38,413 nucleotides of DNA from Thermoguttaceae bacterium. GTDB taxonomy: Bacteria; Planctomycetota; Planctomycetia; Pirellulales; Thermoguttaceae. The position numbers were made by a program, and so were the translations under genes. Location of the stretch: the NCBI GenBank assembly GCA_025062105.1, contig JANXAQ010000305.1, positions 1 to 38,413 of the forward strand, written 5' to 3'. The number at the start of each line of letters is the position of its first letter. The first letter of the stretch is position 1. Shown here piece after piece: positions 16,380 to 24,945 of this stretch. The notes beneath the pieces are model-generated. The model saw only the letters and a program-made list of their open reading frames with translations. It made no database searches and was not told the origin of the DNA.

Positions 16380-17513
16380 TTATGGCGGGGAAGCGGGCAA
16401 TTGGTCTTTAATGTGCCCTAATCGGCGGTGCAGTTCTTGGTCTATACTGAAGGAGATCATTCGGACAGAGCCGTCGCAGAAGACGGCTTGAAAGCCGGCC
16501 GGATGGGCGCTGCCGAAACTGATTCGGTCCTGAAGGCCTGGTTGATCTTGTTTTGGCCGAGCATTCGGGTGGGTAACCCGGTGCTGATCATCTTGATGGC
16601 CGCTGTACATGGCCCAGTCGTCGGAAGGGTCTCGGCCAGTGGCATAATGATCCGGATTGAGATATTTTTCACCTACCATGTAGGTGTTGCTGGTGCCGTC
16701 TTTGATCTCGGAGACGGTCCGTTGGCTTCGTTCATAGCAGACGCCAGTATATTGGGCACAAATATACACTCCATTTTCGGTACACCAGGCAAAATTAGGG
16801 TTATCTCCTTCTTCTAGGCTGTTTGGTTCTGGGGTATAGGGTTCGCTCCAAGAGGCGTCGCCGGCGCAGGCGGCGTAGTCGGTGCGGGCCGCCACATTGG
16901 TATAATCCGCATTTTTGTGGGTTGGATACATCGGGTAGGTCATGGAGCGGCGGCGGGTAGGGCAATTGAACATGGCCAAGGGGGTGGCAATCACTCGGGC
17001 AGCCATCTGCTTTTTGACCGCCGCTGACTGTCCCGCCCCCAATTGATGTAAGGCGGTTTGTTCGAGGTAGGGCAGGATATGGTAGATCCAGCCGCCCGGC
17101 TGCCGGATGCCTGCACCCCGATCCGGATCGCCCACCCAGGTAGCGCCCCAGCCGCCGCCGGGTAAAAACCCATGAGCCTGTTCATGCGTTAACCAGGCCA
17201 AACCGATCTGCTTCAGATTGTTGGCACATTGAGTCCGTCGGGCAGCTTCCCTGGCCGACTGCACCGCCGGCAGCAGCAGCGCAATCAATATCCCGATGAT
17301 CGTAATCACCACCAAAAGTTCCACTAGGGTAAACCCATATAGTATGGGACGGAAACTATTGGCCCCCTGCGCGGAAAAGATTTGGTCTGGTTCTGCACGA
17401 ACCCCCAGTGGCTGAAAATCCCGATCCAATGCCGGCCTTAGCTTCCGCGAGCCTTTTGCTACTACGTTTGCACGAACGCCCCTAGCATTGCTCAGTCTCC
17501 AGGATGGTCTCAT
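16380..17513 (-). CDS. DUF1559 domain-containing protein with prepilin-type N-terminal motif
   Basis: The 377-residue protein has the prepilin motif [10 protein letters not shown] followed by a single membrane helix ([17 protein letters not shown]), then [20 protein letters not shown] and the large DUF1559 domain, ending with [21 protein letters not shown], typical for Planctomycetes, where dozens of paralogues per genome are known. A prepilin peptidase would cut after Gly60. Function is unknown; surface or pseudopilin-like structures are assumed. The start ATG 17513 has a strong site (GGGGGGAG); the frame is open 40 codons further upstream, but that part lies in an E-like repeat. The 60-residue, Arg-rich leader ahead of the motif is long for a prepilin. 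Confidence 0.9.
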   Translation of the reverse strand: MRPSWRLSNARGVRANVVAKGSRKLRPALDRDFQPLGVRAEPDQIFSAQGANSFRPILYGFTLVELLVVITIIGILIALLLPAVQSAREAARRTQCANNLKQIGLAWLTHEQAHGFLPGGGWGATWVGDPDRGAGIRQPGGWIYHILPYLEQTALHQLGAGQSAAVKKQMAARVIATPLAMFNCPTRRRSMTYPMYPTHKNADYTNVAARTDYAACAGDASWSEPYTPEPNSLEEGDNPNFAWCTENGVYICAQYTGVCYERSQRTVSEIKDGTSNTYMVGEKYLNPDHYATGRDPSDDWAMYSGHQDDQHRVTHPNARPKQDQPGLQDRISFGSAHPAGFQAVFCDGSVRMISFSIDQELHRRLGHIKDQLPASPP

Positions 17514-17803
17514 GGCCTCTCCCCCCTTTGCGCCACGTTCCAAAGAAGACGTATCGCTTCTAAAAGGCTGTGCTAAAAAAGGAGTTTTTAGCGGGACCCG
17601 ACGGGTTTTCGGGCTGACCAGACCCTCCGACAAAACTTACTCAAATAGAGTCAACAAATAGAATTTGTTGAGATTTTGGATCCCCCAGGCGGAACTCTAC
17701 ATGCAAGCGGCAAGATGTTTTTCGGGACAACTCCTAAAATACCACATTAGGAGCGGAGACACAAGTAGAAATAGCAGGCTCCTCCGCCTTTTCCCAGTCA
17801 ACC
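17514..17803. other. Spacer upstream of the DUF1559 gene with a possible E remnant
   Basis: AGGCTGTGCTAAAAAAGG (from 17565) and TTTTCGGGCTGACCA (about 17611-17625) recall the ends and interior of family E but the rest does not align. Nothing else is seen up to B7. Confidence 0.3.
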
Positions 17804-17992
17804 GGAGCCTCTGGAAAAACCTGAACACATAGTGAACATTATGATTGTTTGATTCTCTAACCGTGCGGTTCTCCTACTCGAACCCCTACTATCTATTGGC
17901 TGCTAGCAATGCGAGGAACCCTATCTGCTGGCTGAGAGGGGGCAGGCCAAAATAGTATAAAAATACTTCCATTGAATTATGCACAGCTTCCC
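17804..17992 (+). repeat. Family B element, copy B7
   Basis: A forward copy from GGAGCCTCTGG to GCACAGCTTCCC with TGAACACATAGTGAACATT, GGCTGCTAGCAATGC and AGTATAAAAATACTTCC. It ends 2-3 bases from the stop codon of the dehydrogenase gene. Confidence 0.85.
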
Positions 17993-17994
17993 AT

Positions 17995-19035
17995 TTACTC
18001 CGGCAAGTGGATAATGGCCTTCAGTACGCCGTCTCGGTACTGGGCCACCAGTTCGAAAGCCTCGTCAATCTTTTCTAAAGGATACCGATGGGTAATCCAC
18101 CACAGTGGGTCCAATCGGCCTTGGGCCATGGCGTCTAAGACCGGTTGGATGCAGCCCCGCTGGCGCCGGACCAACTGAAGGGTGATTTCTTTTCGGCGGG
18201 CCAGGTGGGCGGGCACTGCCACCTGTTCGTCCGGCGGAATGCCCAGCCACAGCAGGCGAGCGCCGGGTTTGGCCAGCCGAATCCCTTCGGACACACATAT
18301 CGCATCACCGGAACATTCAAACACACAGTCCACGCCTAGGGGTTCCTCTTGCAAGATGGCCGCTGTGGTGTCTTGCTGCTGAGGATTGCCGGTCCAATCT
18401 GCTCCCAAGCGCCGGGCTGCTGCCAACCGCTCATTCAACAGATCCGTAGCATAGACCCGGCAACCGGCCAAAAGCTTCACCCAGACCAACACACTCAGGC
18501 CGATTGGGCCGCAACCGAAAATGGCCACCCGTTCCTTCGGCTCCAGCCGAGCCAGCCGGGCCGCATACAGGCCAATCGAAAGCGGTTCGGCCAAAACAGC
18601 ATGATCCAACGTTAACCCGGCTGGGAGAGGAAAACAATTTTCCTCTGGCAGCACCAGGTACTCCCGCACTGCTCCTGGGGCCTCGCCGGGGGCGCCTAGA
18701 AACTGTAGATGCCGACAGGTATTTGGCCGATCGGCCAGACACTGATCGCATCGGCCGCACACAATAGCTGGATCAATGGCCACCAGATCGCCCTGTTTTA
18801 CTCGATGGACCGCTGGACCTACTTCTACCACTCTGCCGGCGCACTCATGGCCGAGCGACGCAGGCAGTTGGAGGATTTGGTCGCCGATTCGGCCATGGAG
18901 GTAGTAATGAACATCTGATCCGCACACGCCAACCCGCTCGATCCGTACCCGTACCTGAGTAGCCAGCTCCATACGAGGTGGTTCCGTCTGCCAAATCTCG
19001 ATTCGCCGAATACCAGTGAAAAACGCCGCTTTCAT
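17995..19035 (-). CDS. Zinc-dependent medium-chain dehydrogenase (polyol/alcohol type)
   Basis: The 346-residue protein is an MDR-family NAD(P)-dependent dehydrogenase. The catalytic zinc site is present: Cys38 in GVCGSDVHYY, His63-Glu64 in LGHECAG. The structural zinc site is complete: Cys93, 96, 99 and 107 in CGRCDQCLADRPNTC. The Rossmann fold shows AIFGCGPIGLSVLVWVKLLAG. GSDVHYYLHGRIG and the LAEPLSIGLYA segment point to the sorbitol/xylitol dehydrogenase branch, but the substrate is not certain. The start is ATG 19035, with AAGG 8 bases upstream; two upstream Met codons are possible. It is divergent from the URO-D-family gene, with 167 bases between, and may share a control region with it, which hints at a common sugar or C1 pathway. 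Confidence 0.93.
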   Translation of the reverse strand: MKAAFFTGIRRIEIWQTEPPRMELATQVRVRIERVGVCGSDVHYYLHGRIGDQILQLPASLGHECAGRVVEVGPAVHRVKQGDLVAIDPAIVCGRCDQCLADRPNTCRHLQFLGAPGEAPGAVREYLVLPEENCFPLPAGLTLDHAVLAEPLSIGLYAARLARLEPKERVAIFGCGPIGLSVLVWVKLLAGCRVYATDLLNERLAAARRLGADWTGNPQQQDTTAAILQEEPLGVDCVFECSGDAICVSEGIRLAKPGARLLWLGIPPDEQVAVPAHLARRKEITLQLVRRQRGCIQPVLDAMAQGRLDPLWWITHRYPLEKIDEAFELVAQYRDGVLKAIIHLPE

Positions 19036-19202
19036 CCTCATTACCTTGCGGAAGCCATTGGCCAACAGTTGCTCCTGATTCCCCTGATAACATCCTTCTA
19101 GGATAATAAGAAATTGATAGTTGAGGAGGGTCAGCCCCCTAGCAGCCAGAGATTGTCTTTGTGGTCAAACCTCTTTTGGACTCCTAGGAAGGAAAACATC
19201 TC

Positions 19203-20216
19203 GTGGAGCGGAAGGAGATTGTGCGGCGCGCTATCGAGTTCCAGCGACCGCCCCGGCTACCATTTTGGCAACGGGTAGTCCCTTGGGCGCCGGACGACGT
19301 TTGGGACATCTGGGAGATGGATCGTGCCGAAGCTGGGTGGTTTTTCGATAATCCGGCCCCGGATGATTGGGGTTGCCAATGGCGTCGCACCGAACTGAAA
19401 AATATGGGCCAGGTTGTAGGCCACCCCTTGGCCGATTGGAACGCCCTGAAAACGTACCGGCCCCCTAATCCAAGAAATCCCTTTTATTTCGAGCGGATCG
19501 GCCCATTGCTCCAACAGGCCGAGGACCGGTACGTGGTCGTTACCAGCCATTTTAATCTCATCGAACGCCTCCACATGCTCCGGGGTTTTGCGGCGGTCAT
19601 GGAAGATTTTTACCTCGAACCCCAGAAGGTGGAGAAATTGCTAGATATGATTTTGGAGTTTACCGTCGAGCGGCTAAAGGAACTGGCACGCCGATTCCCT
19701 GAACAAATCCACGGCATCTTTCTTACCGACGACTGGGGCACCCAAAAAGGCCCCTTTATCAGCCAAAAAATCTTCGACGATTTCTTTGCCCCTCGATATC
19801 GGCAGCTTTTCGAAGCAATCCATCAGAACGGTTGGCATGTGATCCTGCACAGTTGCGGCCGGATTAATGCCTTGGTACCTCGGCTAATTGAATTGGGCGT
19901 AGATGTACTAAACATGCAGCAGCCTAGGACCTATGGTTTGGTGGAATTCGGCCGACAATTTCGTGGTAAAGTCTGCTTTTTGACTACTGTAGACATTCAG
20001 GCCACCTTACCCAAAGGGGACCCGGAACTGGTGCGTGAAGAAGCCCGGCTTTTAGTAGAACATTGGAGCACTCCGGAAGGCGGCTTTATTGTCTTCAACT
20101 ACGGCGATCCGGAAGCCCTGGGCATCCGGCCTGGTATTACTGAGGTGATGTTCGAGGAATTCGTCCGCCTTATGGAGTGGAAACCATCTTCGAGTTTAGC
20201 TGGAAGTGGTGATTAG
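19203..20216 (+). CDS. Uroporphyrinogen decarboxylase-family protein (MtaA/CmuA-like fold)
   Basis: The 337-residue protein fits the URO-D superfamily TIM barrel: RRAIEFQRPPRLPF at the N-terminus, a central FLTDDWGTQKGPFIS, FDDFFAPRYRQLFEAIHQNGWHVILHSCGRINALVPRLIELGVDVLNMQQP, and late GGFIVFNYGDPEALGI. His216 and Cys218 in HSCG match the zinc ligands of methyltransferases MtaA/MtbA; the third Cys ligand of that group is not found, FNYGD standing in its place. It is not haem HemE, as the HemE N-terminal Arg motif is missing. The start is GTG 19203 behind AGGAAGGA. Divergent to the dehydrogenase. A role in heme synthesis is unlikely; the substrate is unknown. Confidence 0.87.
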   Translation: MERKEIVRRAIEFQRPPRLPFWQRVVPWAPDDVWDIWEMDRAEAGWFFDNPAPDDWGCQWRRTELKNMGQVVGHPLADWNALKTYRPPNPRNPFYFERIGPLLQQAEDRYVVVTSHFNLIERLHMLRGFAAVMEDFYLEPQKVEKLLDMILEFTVERLKELARRFPEQIHGIFLTDDWGTQKGPFISQKIFDDFFAPRYRQLFEAIHQNGWHVILHSCGRINALVPRLIELGVDVLNMQQPRTYGLVEFGRQFRGKVCFLTTVDIQATLPKGDPELVREEARLLVEHWSTPEGGFIVFNYGDPEALGIRPGITEVMFEEFVRLMEWKPSSSLAGSGD

Positions 20217-20288
20217 AACTTTTCCAATCGCCTCCGTTTTTCGTAAGTATTCCTTTTGCTTACTGTAGTTACGAGGAAACACTTCTTT

Positions 20289-20612
20289 TTCGACCTTTGC
20301 CATTTTCCCCACCTTGGTTTGCTCCCATTAGTTACGGCGAAACCTCCTTTTATGGCCTCAATCCCCTGATTCCGAGGATTTAGAATATTGCTATAGAACC
20401 TCTGCAAAATCCTGAACATGTAGTGAACTTTATGGACTTTTGATTATACAGCCGTTGGGTTCTTCTGTCCGAACACCTACTATTTATTGGGTCCTAGCAA
20501 TGCTCGAGCTCTATATGTTGTGCTAGAGGAAGGGCATCGAAAATGGTATAAAAATATCCCCTTACAGAAGTTCCCTATTTCCGAGCGAAGCCAAAATGGC
20601 AAAAGTCGAGCT
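20289..20612 (+). repeat. Family A element, copy A8, split by B8
   Basis: The left part (20289-20394) has TTCGACCTTTGCCATTTTCC and CATTAGTTACGGCGAAACC; the right part (20575-20612) has CGAAGCCAAAATGGC and AAAAGTCGAGCTT. Removing B8 restores a normal A copy. A further broken A-like piece (CTGTAGTTACGAGGAAAC) lies between it and the stop codon at 20216. Confidence 0.8.
20395..20574 (+). repeat. Family B element, copy B8 (inside A8) with CTAT duplication
   Basis: A 180-bp forward copy from AGAACCTCTGC to ACAGAAGTTCC, with TGAACATGTAGTGAACTTT and TGGTATAAAAATATCCCC. CTAT flanks both ends (20391-20394 and 20575-20578), a perfect 4-bp target-site duplication. Confidence 0.88.
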
Positions 20613-20615
20613 TAA

Positions 20616-20886
20616 AGGTTGTCTGGCTCTGTTGAAACCTTTTCTGGTGGGAAACCCAAACCCACCAAGAGTCGAAAAAACCACACATGATAGGCACAAT
20701 CTCTATAGCTCCCTAGAAGGTTTCAACAGAGGCAGGTTGTCTGAAAAGGAGGTAGCCAATCTTCCTTTTCCCACGGCCGGTGAGGCTCTAGGTAGCCAAA
20801 GTGCCCAACTCCTGGGATGTAGCGCCTGGGGATGGTGGACACAACTTCGCCGCCGAGTGAGCCAAAATGTCTCTTCCCACAGCCTC
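20616..20886 (+). repeat. Family E element, copy E4, split by C2
   Basis: It begins with AGGTTGTCTG, is broken there by C2, resumes as AGGTTGTCTGAAAAGGAGG at 20734, and ends with CCCACAGCCTCTT. The ends fit E; the interior has diverged. A8 lies directly left and A9 directly right. Confidence 0.55.
20626..20733. repeat. Family C element, copy C2, with perfect 10-bp duplication
   Basis: A 108-bp element with ends GCTCTGTTGAAACC and GGTTTCAACAGAGGC. AGGTTGTCTG stands directly on both sides (20616-20625, 20734-20743). This is the clearest sign of transposition in the window. Confidence 0.92.
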
Positions 20887-20890
20887 TTAG

Positions 20891-21038
20891 CTCGCCTTTT
20901 GCCATTTTTCCTAACTGCCTGTGTTTCCAGGAGTTAGGGCGCAGGAGGCCTTTGTTCATGCAATTTCCTAACTCCAATATTCATAAGGAGTTAGAGCATT
21001 CCTCTTCCGGGCCGAAGCCAAAAATGGCAAACCTCGAG
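20891..21038 (+). repeat. Family A element, copy A9
   Basis: A forward copy: CTCGCCTTTTGCCATTTTTC, GTTTCCAGGAGTTAGGGCG, TTTGTTCATGCAATTTCC, CTAACTCCAATATTCATAAGG and AAAATGGCAAACCTCGAG. The next 374 bases (21039-21412) hold no gene or repeat that I can support. Confidence 0.88.
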
Positions 21039-21412
21039 CTTAGAAAGCACAGATTTAGCACAGCCTCAATCGCTTCATTTCCCCCTAGCAGGGGGTAGAG
21101 CTTTTTTGAAAGCGGCGGCCTTCTATTCCGGGTTTCTAAGACGAATGGGCAGTAGCCGAGCTTAACAAATACTGTGATAGCTTCCCGTTATATCTTTCGG
21201 AGGGTAACAAAGCCTGTTCTCTTAGGAAGAACCGATGCACAGGCAGCAATACTTCTCAGGGATAACTAAGGCAGGCAATTGGCATCCCCAAAGGAACAAT
21301 GGGAGCTCGGTCTGTTGCCCTTCCGGAGCATGGTGGTCGGCCCTGGGGCCGATTGGCGGGCCCAGTTGTCCTTGAAAGGGCTCTGGCAATTCCACTTGGG
21401 AACATTTCTAAA

Positions 21413-21557
21413 CTCGACTTTTGGCATTTGGGTCTTCTGCCAAAGGGGAAATCTCTAACTCCTTGGAATTATTGGACTTAGGCAATCGGGAGACAAAAGG
21501 GGGGTTCGCCGTAAATTCTGGGAGACAAACCAAATTAAAACAATGGTAAAACCCAAG
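21413..21557 (-). repeat. Family A element, copy A10
   Basis: A reverse copy: CTCGACTTTTGGCATTTGG, CTAACTCCTTGGAATTATTG, GGGGTTCGCCGTAAATTC and AATGGTAAAACCCAAG. E2 follows five bases later. Confidence 0.82.
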
Positions 21558-21562
21558 CTTAG

Positions 21563-21718
21563 AGGCTGTCTTGATAGGGGATTTTCACGAGGAAAAACAG
21601 TTTTTCCTTCCTGAATTGCCCAGAATCCGCAAACATCCTATTTTACCGGTGTCGATAGAAAGGTCGATCAACCTAAAATCCATCGGGAAACTTCAAAATC
21701 CAAATTTCAGCAGAGCCT
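21563..21718 (+). repeat. Family E element, copy E2
   Basis: AGGCTGTCTTGATAGGGG at the left, CTGAATTGCCCAGAATCC and GTCGATCAACCTAAAATCC inside, AAATTTCAGCAGAGCCT at the right, in the same order as E1. It ends about 60 bases ahead of the protease start. Confidence 0.72.
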
Positions 21719-21776
21719 GTAAGGCTCAAGATATAGGTGGTTTGCTTTCACTATCCTTTAAAAGGGGAGGCTGGTC

Positions 21777-23657
21777 ATGAGGGGAACCAAGAAAGTATCA
21801 GCAGCAGTAGGAGGGATAATCTTGGGATGGATATGGGGATCGCTGCTTCTAGGGGCGGAAGTTGGCCAATTCCGGTTGTGGAAAGACGATACAGGCCACC
21901 ATTCGGTAGAAGCGGCTTTGGTGGAATATGACGGAAATACGGTTCTTTTGCGCAAAAAGGATGGCAATACGGTTCGGGTCCCTGTCAGCAGATTGAGTCC
22001 ATCGGATCAAGAATTCCTCCGTACATTTGCCCAGTCAAAACTGCCAGCCGCATCTGCCAAACAACAACCGGCCTTTACGACTGATCAATCGAGCGGTCGG
22101 CAGCGGCTTAGTCGAGAAGAACTCCTCCGTCGGGTGGAACCGGCCGTGGTCCGAATTGAAACCGACGGAGGCATGGGCAGCGGATTTTTTGTGGACCGAG
22201 ATCTGGTAATAACTAATTATCACGTGATCGAAAATGCTTCGCTTGCCCGGGTTAAGCTGGGCAATCAGACTTATCGCGTCTTGGGCTTTTTGGGAGCTGA
22301 ACGCGGTAAAGACTTGGCGCTTTTACGGGTGGATCGGTCCGAGGAAGGTTCTTGGTTGACCATTGCCGCTCAGTTGCCAGAGAAACTGGAAGAGGTCTAT
22401 GCCTTTGGGTCTCCTTTAGGGCTGCAACAGACGGTTACGCGAGGCGAAGTCAGCGCCATACGCACCTGTCGGGAAATCCGCCGGGATGTCATCCGAGGTA
22501 TTCTGCCTCCTGAATTTGACGACGATTTGACCTTAATTCAGACGACCGCGCCGATTTCCCCAGGCAATAGCGGCGGCCCATTAGTTAACGTGTACGGAGA
22601 AGTAGTTGGCGTCAATGCCGGAAGCCTTTCCGCACGCTCCGGTGCACAAAATGTCAATTTCGCCATTGCGTGCGGGGACCTGAAGACGTTTGTCGCACGT
22701 TGCCGAGCCAATCCTTTACGAAACTTGGCAAGTCTTCCCAAGCGACAACCGAGCCCAAAGCTCTCCACCTCTACGGATCAGGCAGATTTCCGAGTTCAAT
22801 TGCCTGATGGACAAGTATTTTCTATTAAATCGTTGATCGCCTCGACGAAAGATATCGAAGAAAAATTCATCCAGGGTGTTCAGAGCCTCCAGACCCCCTT
22901 AGTAGCTTTTAAGACACAAGTTCCGCAAGTCGGATATGTATTAGCCGGGATTCATGCCTACCGAACGGCGCCAGTGTTGTTCGGGGTTCCCGGCAGTTAT
23001 ACTTTTGTGTGGAAAGAACGCCCGGAAATCCAGGAAGAAAAAGAATTGGTGGGAATCTTAGGAGGCAGCCAGGATCAACCTGTACTGATTATCAGAGAAC
23101 GAACTGTTGGTTCCCGAATTGTTGGAGGAGTACCTCAAGGCATCCTGTGTTACGAACGTGGCAGACTCCATGGCGTGGTCAATATGGACTTGGATGACCT
23201 GGGGGTGTATCTAGGAGTCTGGGATCGAGGCAAACCATCCGAAAAACAAGCACAACTACCTAAAGATATTTATCCGAAAGGAATGTTTGTTCTAGTAGGC
23301 CAGAGCCAGCAATGGACCCTGCTGATTCGTACCAAAGGAACTCAAGGCCAAATGTTTCTGCTAAATGGTGACGAAATCCTTCGATGCTTCGATACGTTGG
23401 ACAAAGCTCAAGCCGATGCCGAAGGAAAAGCCAAATGGGACGCCATCCAACAAGCAGAAGCTCGAATCCAAAAGATGGCCGCAGAAATCGCCAATACCTG
23501 CCAACGGGAGGCCAAACGACGTCAACAAGAGGTCATCTCTAAACTAGCCCTCCAAACCCGAGATGACAACATTCAACGCAGCGCGGAACAACGAGCTCGA
23601 TATCAAGCTGGTGTAGAAGCGGCTTTCCGTGATGCCGCTCGAAGAGCCGGTTGGTAG
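21777..23657 (+). CDS. Secreted SHD1-domain trypsin-like serine protease (S1C/Deg-like)
   Basis: The 626-residue protein has a signal-peptide-like start (MRGTKKVSAAVGG, then a hydrophobic stretch ending SLLLGAEV). An SHD1 domain follows at about residues 32-85 (FRLWKDDTGHHSVEAAL, VRVPVSRLSPSDQEFL), a domain frequent in planctomycete exported proteins. The protease part runs from about 115 to 300 with the full triad: His149 in TNYHVI, Asp179 in GKDLALLRV, Ser265 in GNSGGPLVN. It resembles Deg proteases but has no PDZ domain that I can see. Residues 320-540 form an unrecognised domain; 545-626 are charged and probably coiled coil. GGGGAGG precedes ATG 21777. A periplasmic protein-quality or processing role is inferred; repeat A11 follows 19 bases after the stop. 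Confidence 0.9.
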   Translation: MRGTKKVSAAVGGIILGWIWGSLLLGAEVGQFRLWKDDTGHHSVEAALVEYDGNTVLLRKKDGNTVRVPVSRLSPSDQEFLRTFAQSKLPAASAKQQPAFTTDQSSGRQRLSREELLRRVEPAVVRIETDGGMGSGFFVDRDLVITNYHVIENASLARVKLGNQTYRVLGFLGAERGKDLALLRVDRSEEGSWLTIAAQLPEKLEEVYAFGSPLGLQQTVTRGEVSAIRTCREIRRDVIRGILPPEFDDDLTLIQTTAPISPGNSGGPLVNVYGEVVGVNAGSLSARSGAQNVNFAIACGDLKTFVARCRANPLRNLASLPKRQPSPKLSTSTDQADFRVQLPDGQVFSIKSLIASTKDIEEKFIQGVQSLQTPLVAFKTQVPQVGYVLAGIHAYRTAPVLFGVPGSYTFVWKERPEIQEEKELVGILGGSQDQPVLIIRERTVGSRIVGGVPQGILCYERGRLHGVVNMDLDDLGVYLGVWDRGKPSEKQAQLPKDIYPKGMFVLVGQSQQWTLLIRTKGTQGQMFLLNGDEILRCFDTLDKAQADAEGKAKWDAIQQAEARIQKMAAEIANTCQREAKRRQQEVISKLALQTRDDNIQRSAEQRARYQAGVEAAFRDAARRAGW

Positions 23658-23676
23658 GTCGCGGTTAAGACTTAAG

Positions 23677-23824
23677 TTCGACTTTTGCCTTTTTTGTAAT
23701 TTCTTTCATTTCAAGGAGTTAGGTTTTCAGGACTAAATGTTCAGTAAATTTTCTAAGTCTAAGATTTTCAAAGGGTCGGAACATCCATCGCTGCCTACAC
23801 CCCAAGAAATTGGCAAAAGTCGAG
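23677..23824 (+). repeat. Family A element, copy A11
   Basis: TTCGACTTTTGCCTTTTTTG at the left and AATTGGCAAAAGTCGAGC at the right, with CATTTCAAGGAGTTAGG and TTTTCTAAGTCTAAGATTTT inside. It begins 19 bases after the protease stop codon. Confidence 0.8.
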
Positions 23825-23828
23825 CTAA

Positions 23829-23971
23829 GAGCCTGCCTGACATTGGGATTTTGGTGGTGCCCCATGGGTTTTGGCTGACCACCGCCTCTCTCGACACTCT
23901 CTAAAAGATTTTGGAGGATTTTAGGAGGGAACCCTCTTTTCATCATACAAAATGCTTTTCAGGAGAGCCTC
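23829..23971 (-). repeat. Family E element, copy E3
   Basis: A reverse copy: GAGCCTGCCTGACATTGGG, CCCCATGGGTTTTGGCTGACC, AGGAGGGAACCCTC and CATCATACAAAATGC, ending CTTTTCAGGAGAGCCT. It lies four bases from A11. Confidence 0.72.
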
Positions 23972-24210
23972 TATGGTGAGAAAAAGCGGCCGATTTGTAC
24001 TACCGAGGTTTTTGGTCGCGAGGTGGTAACCGGTTGAAACCCAACCTGCGAAAAAAACCGAAGGTTTGGCAACTGTTTGGCAATCCAATACCAAAATTTG
24101 CGTAATGTCAGCCGACAGAGCAAGTTGCTTTTTTTCATCCCTGTTTGCATAGGGATAGTATGTGGTTTCATTCGGCTGAAATGCTCTGGATTTTCTTCTT
24201 AGAGCTTACA

Positions 24211-24239
24211 TTGACAAAAAAGCCAATTGCGAATAAAAT
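24211..24239 (+). promoter_or_regulatory. Sigma70-type promoter, TTGACA-17-TAAAAT, for the RRM gene
   Basis: TTGACA at 24211-24216 is a consensus -35 box and TAAAAT at 24234-24239 follows after exactly 17 bases. The next gene downstream is the RRM gene at 24533, so the leader would be about 285 nt. Confidence 0.72.
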
Positions 24240-24245
24240 TATAAA

Positions 24246-24530
24246 ATGTGGGATATCTGCGAATGAAGCTGGTCCGGTTCGATAACGGGCAAAGCTCTTT
24301 CCAGACATCCCGAAGTCGGTTTTTGGGTTTGGTAACATTTCTGCCGAAGAGAAAGGCCGTTCTTTAAGCCTCTCCGCAAAACACAGGAACCGGGCAATCG
24401 GGGGCTGCCGAATTGCCGGTTGTTGCGGGAAAGAAGCGTTGCTCTAGCTTGAAGAGTGTCAAGGACGTTTTTCGGTCGGCGGAAATGTTACATGTTTTTA
24501 GGTTTCATGGTATGTCTGGAGGGAGTTAAT
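24246..24530 (+). promoter_or_regulatory. Long structured leader of the RRM gene
   Basis: Paired arms are GGGAT/ATCCC enclosing CTGG/CCAG and CCG/CGG (about 24250-24313), and CCGG-CAAT/ATTGCCGG (about 24392-24420). A leader of this size before a small RNA-binding protein suggests post-transcriptional control, possibly by the protein itself; this is inference. Confidence 0.4.
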
Positions 24531-24532
24531 CC

Positions 24533-24835
24533 GTGACCAGCATTTATGTAGGGAATTTGGCGTACGAGGCCACCGAGCAAGAACTTCGCGAAGCTTTTGA
24601 GCAGTACGGGGAGGTCAGTTCGGTAACGATTATTGTAGATCGAGCTACGGGAAGGCCCCGGGGGTTTGCTTTTGTGGAGATGCCCGATGCGGGAGCGGCG
24701 GCCCAAGCAATTGAAGGGCTGCATCTAGCGCGGATTGCCGGGCGGGCGGTTACTGTCAACGAAGCTCGGCCCAAAACACAACGACCTCGGCGTCCGGGCG
24801 GCGGCCGAAATTGGTCCGGCCGACGAAGCTGGTAA
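24533..24835 (+). CDS. RRM-domain RNA-binding protein
   Basis: The 100-residue protein is a single RNA-recognition motif with a short basic tail. RNP2 is IYVGNL (residues 4-9) and RNP1 is RGFAFVEM (about 43-50). The Gly/Arg-rich tail [16 protein letters not shown] is like that of cold-induced RRM proteins of cyanobacteria and of planctomycete homologues. It would bind single-stranded RNA in the cytoplasm. The start is GTG 24533 with GGAGGGA 8-10 bases upstream. A consensus promoter and a structured 285-nt leader precede it, and queC follows 110 bases later. The name of the exact family member is not clear. Confidence 0.94.
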   Translation: MTSIYVGNLAYEATEQELREAFEQYGEVSSVTIIVDRATGRPRGFAFVEMPDAGAAAQAIEGLHLARIAGRAVTVNEARPKTQRPRRPGGGRNWSGRRSW

Positions 24836-24945
24836 TCGCCACACACACACCAACTGCTTACACCCTTCCCAGCATAGGCTTTCGCTATCGCTTTGTGCGA
24901 ATTGAGATCCGGCTTTGTGTATTTTTAGCAAAGTTCGGCGGTTCT

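Noticed and set aside
19203..20216. hemE (true uroporphyrinogen decarboxylase)
   Set aside because: The HemE N-terminal PVWxMRQAGR-type motif is absent and the HSCG motif fits the methyltransferase-like branch.
24277..24290. tRNA T-loop-like GGTTCGATA
   Set aside because: The flanking bases do not form a 5-pair T-stem and no acceptor stem or anticodon arm can be built. I find no tRNA in the window.
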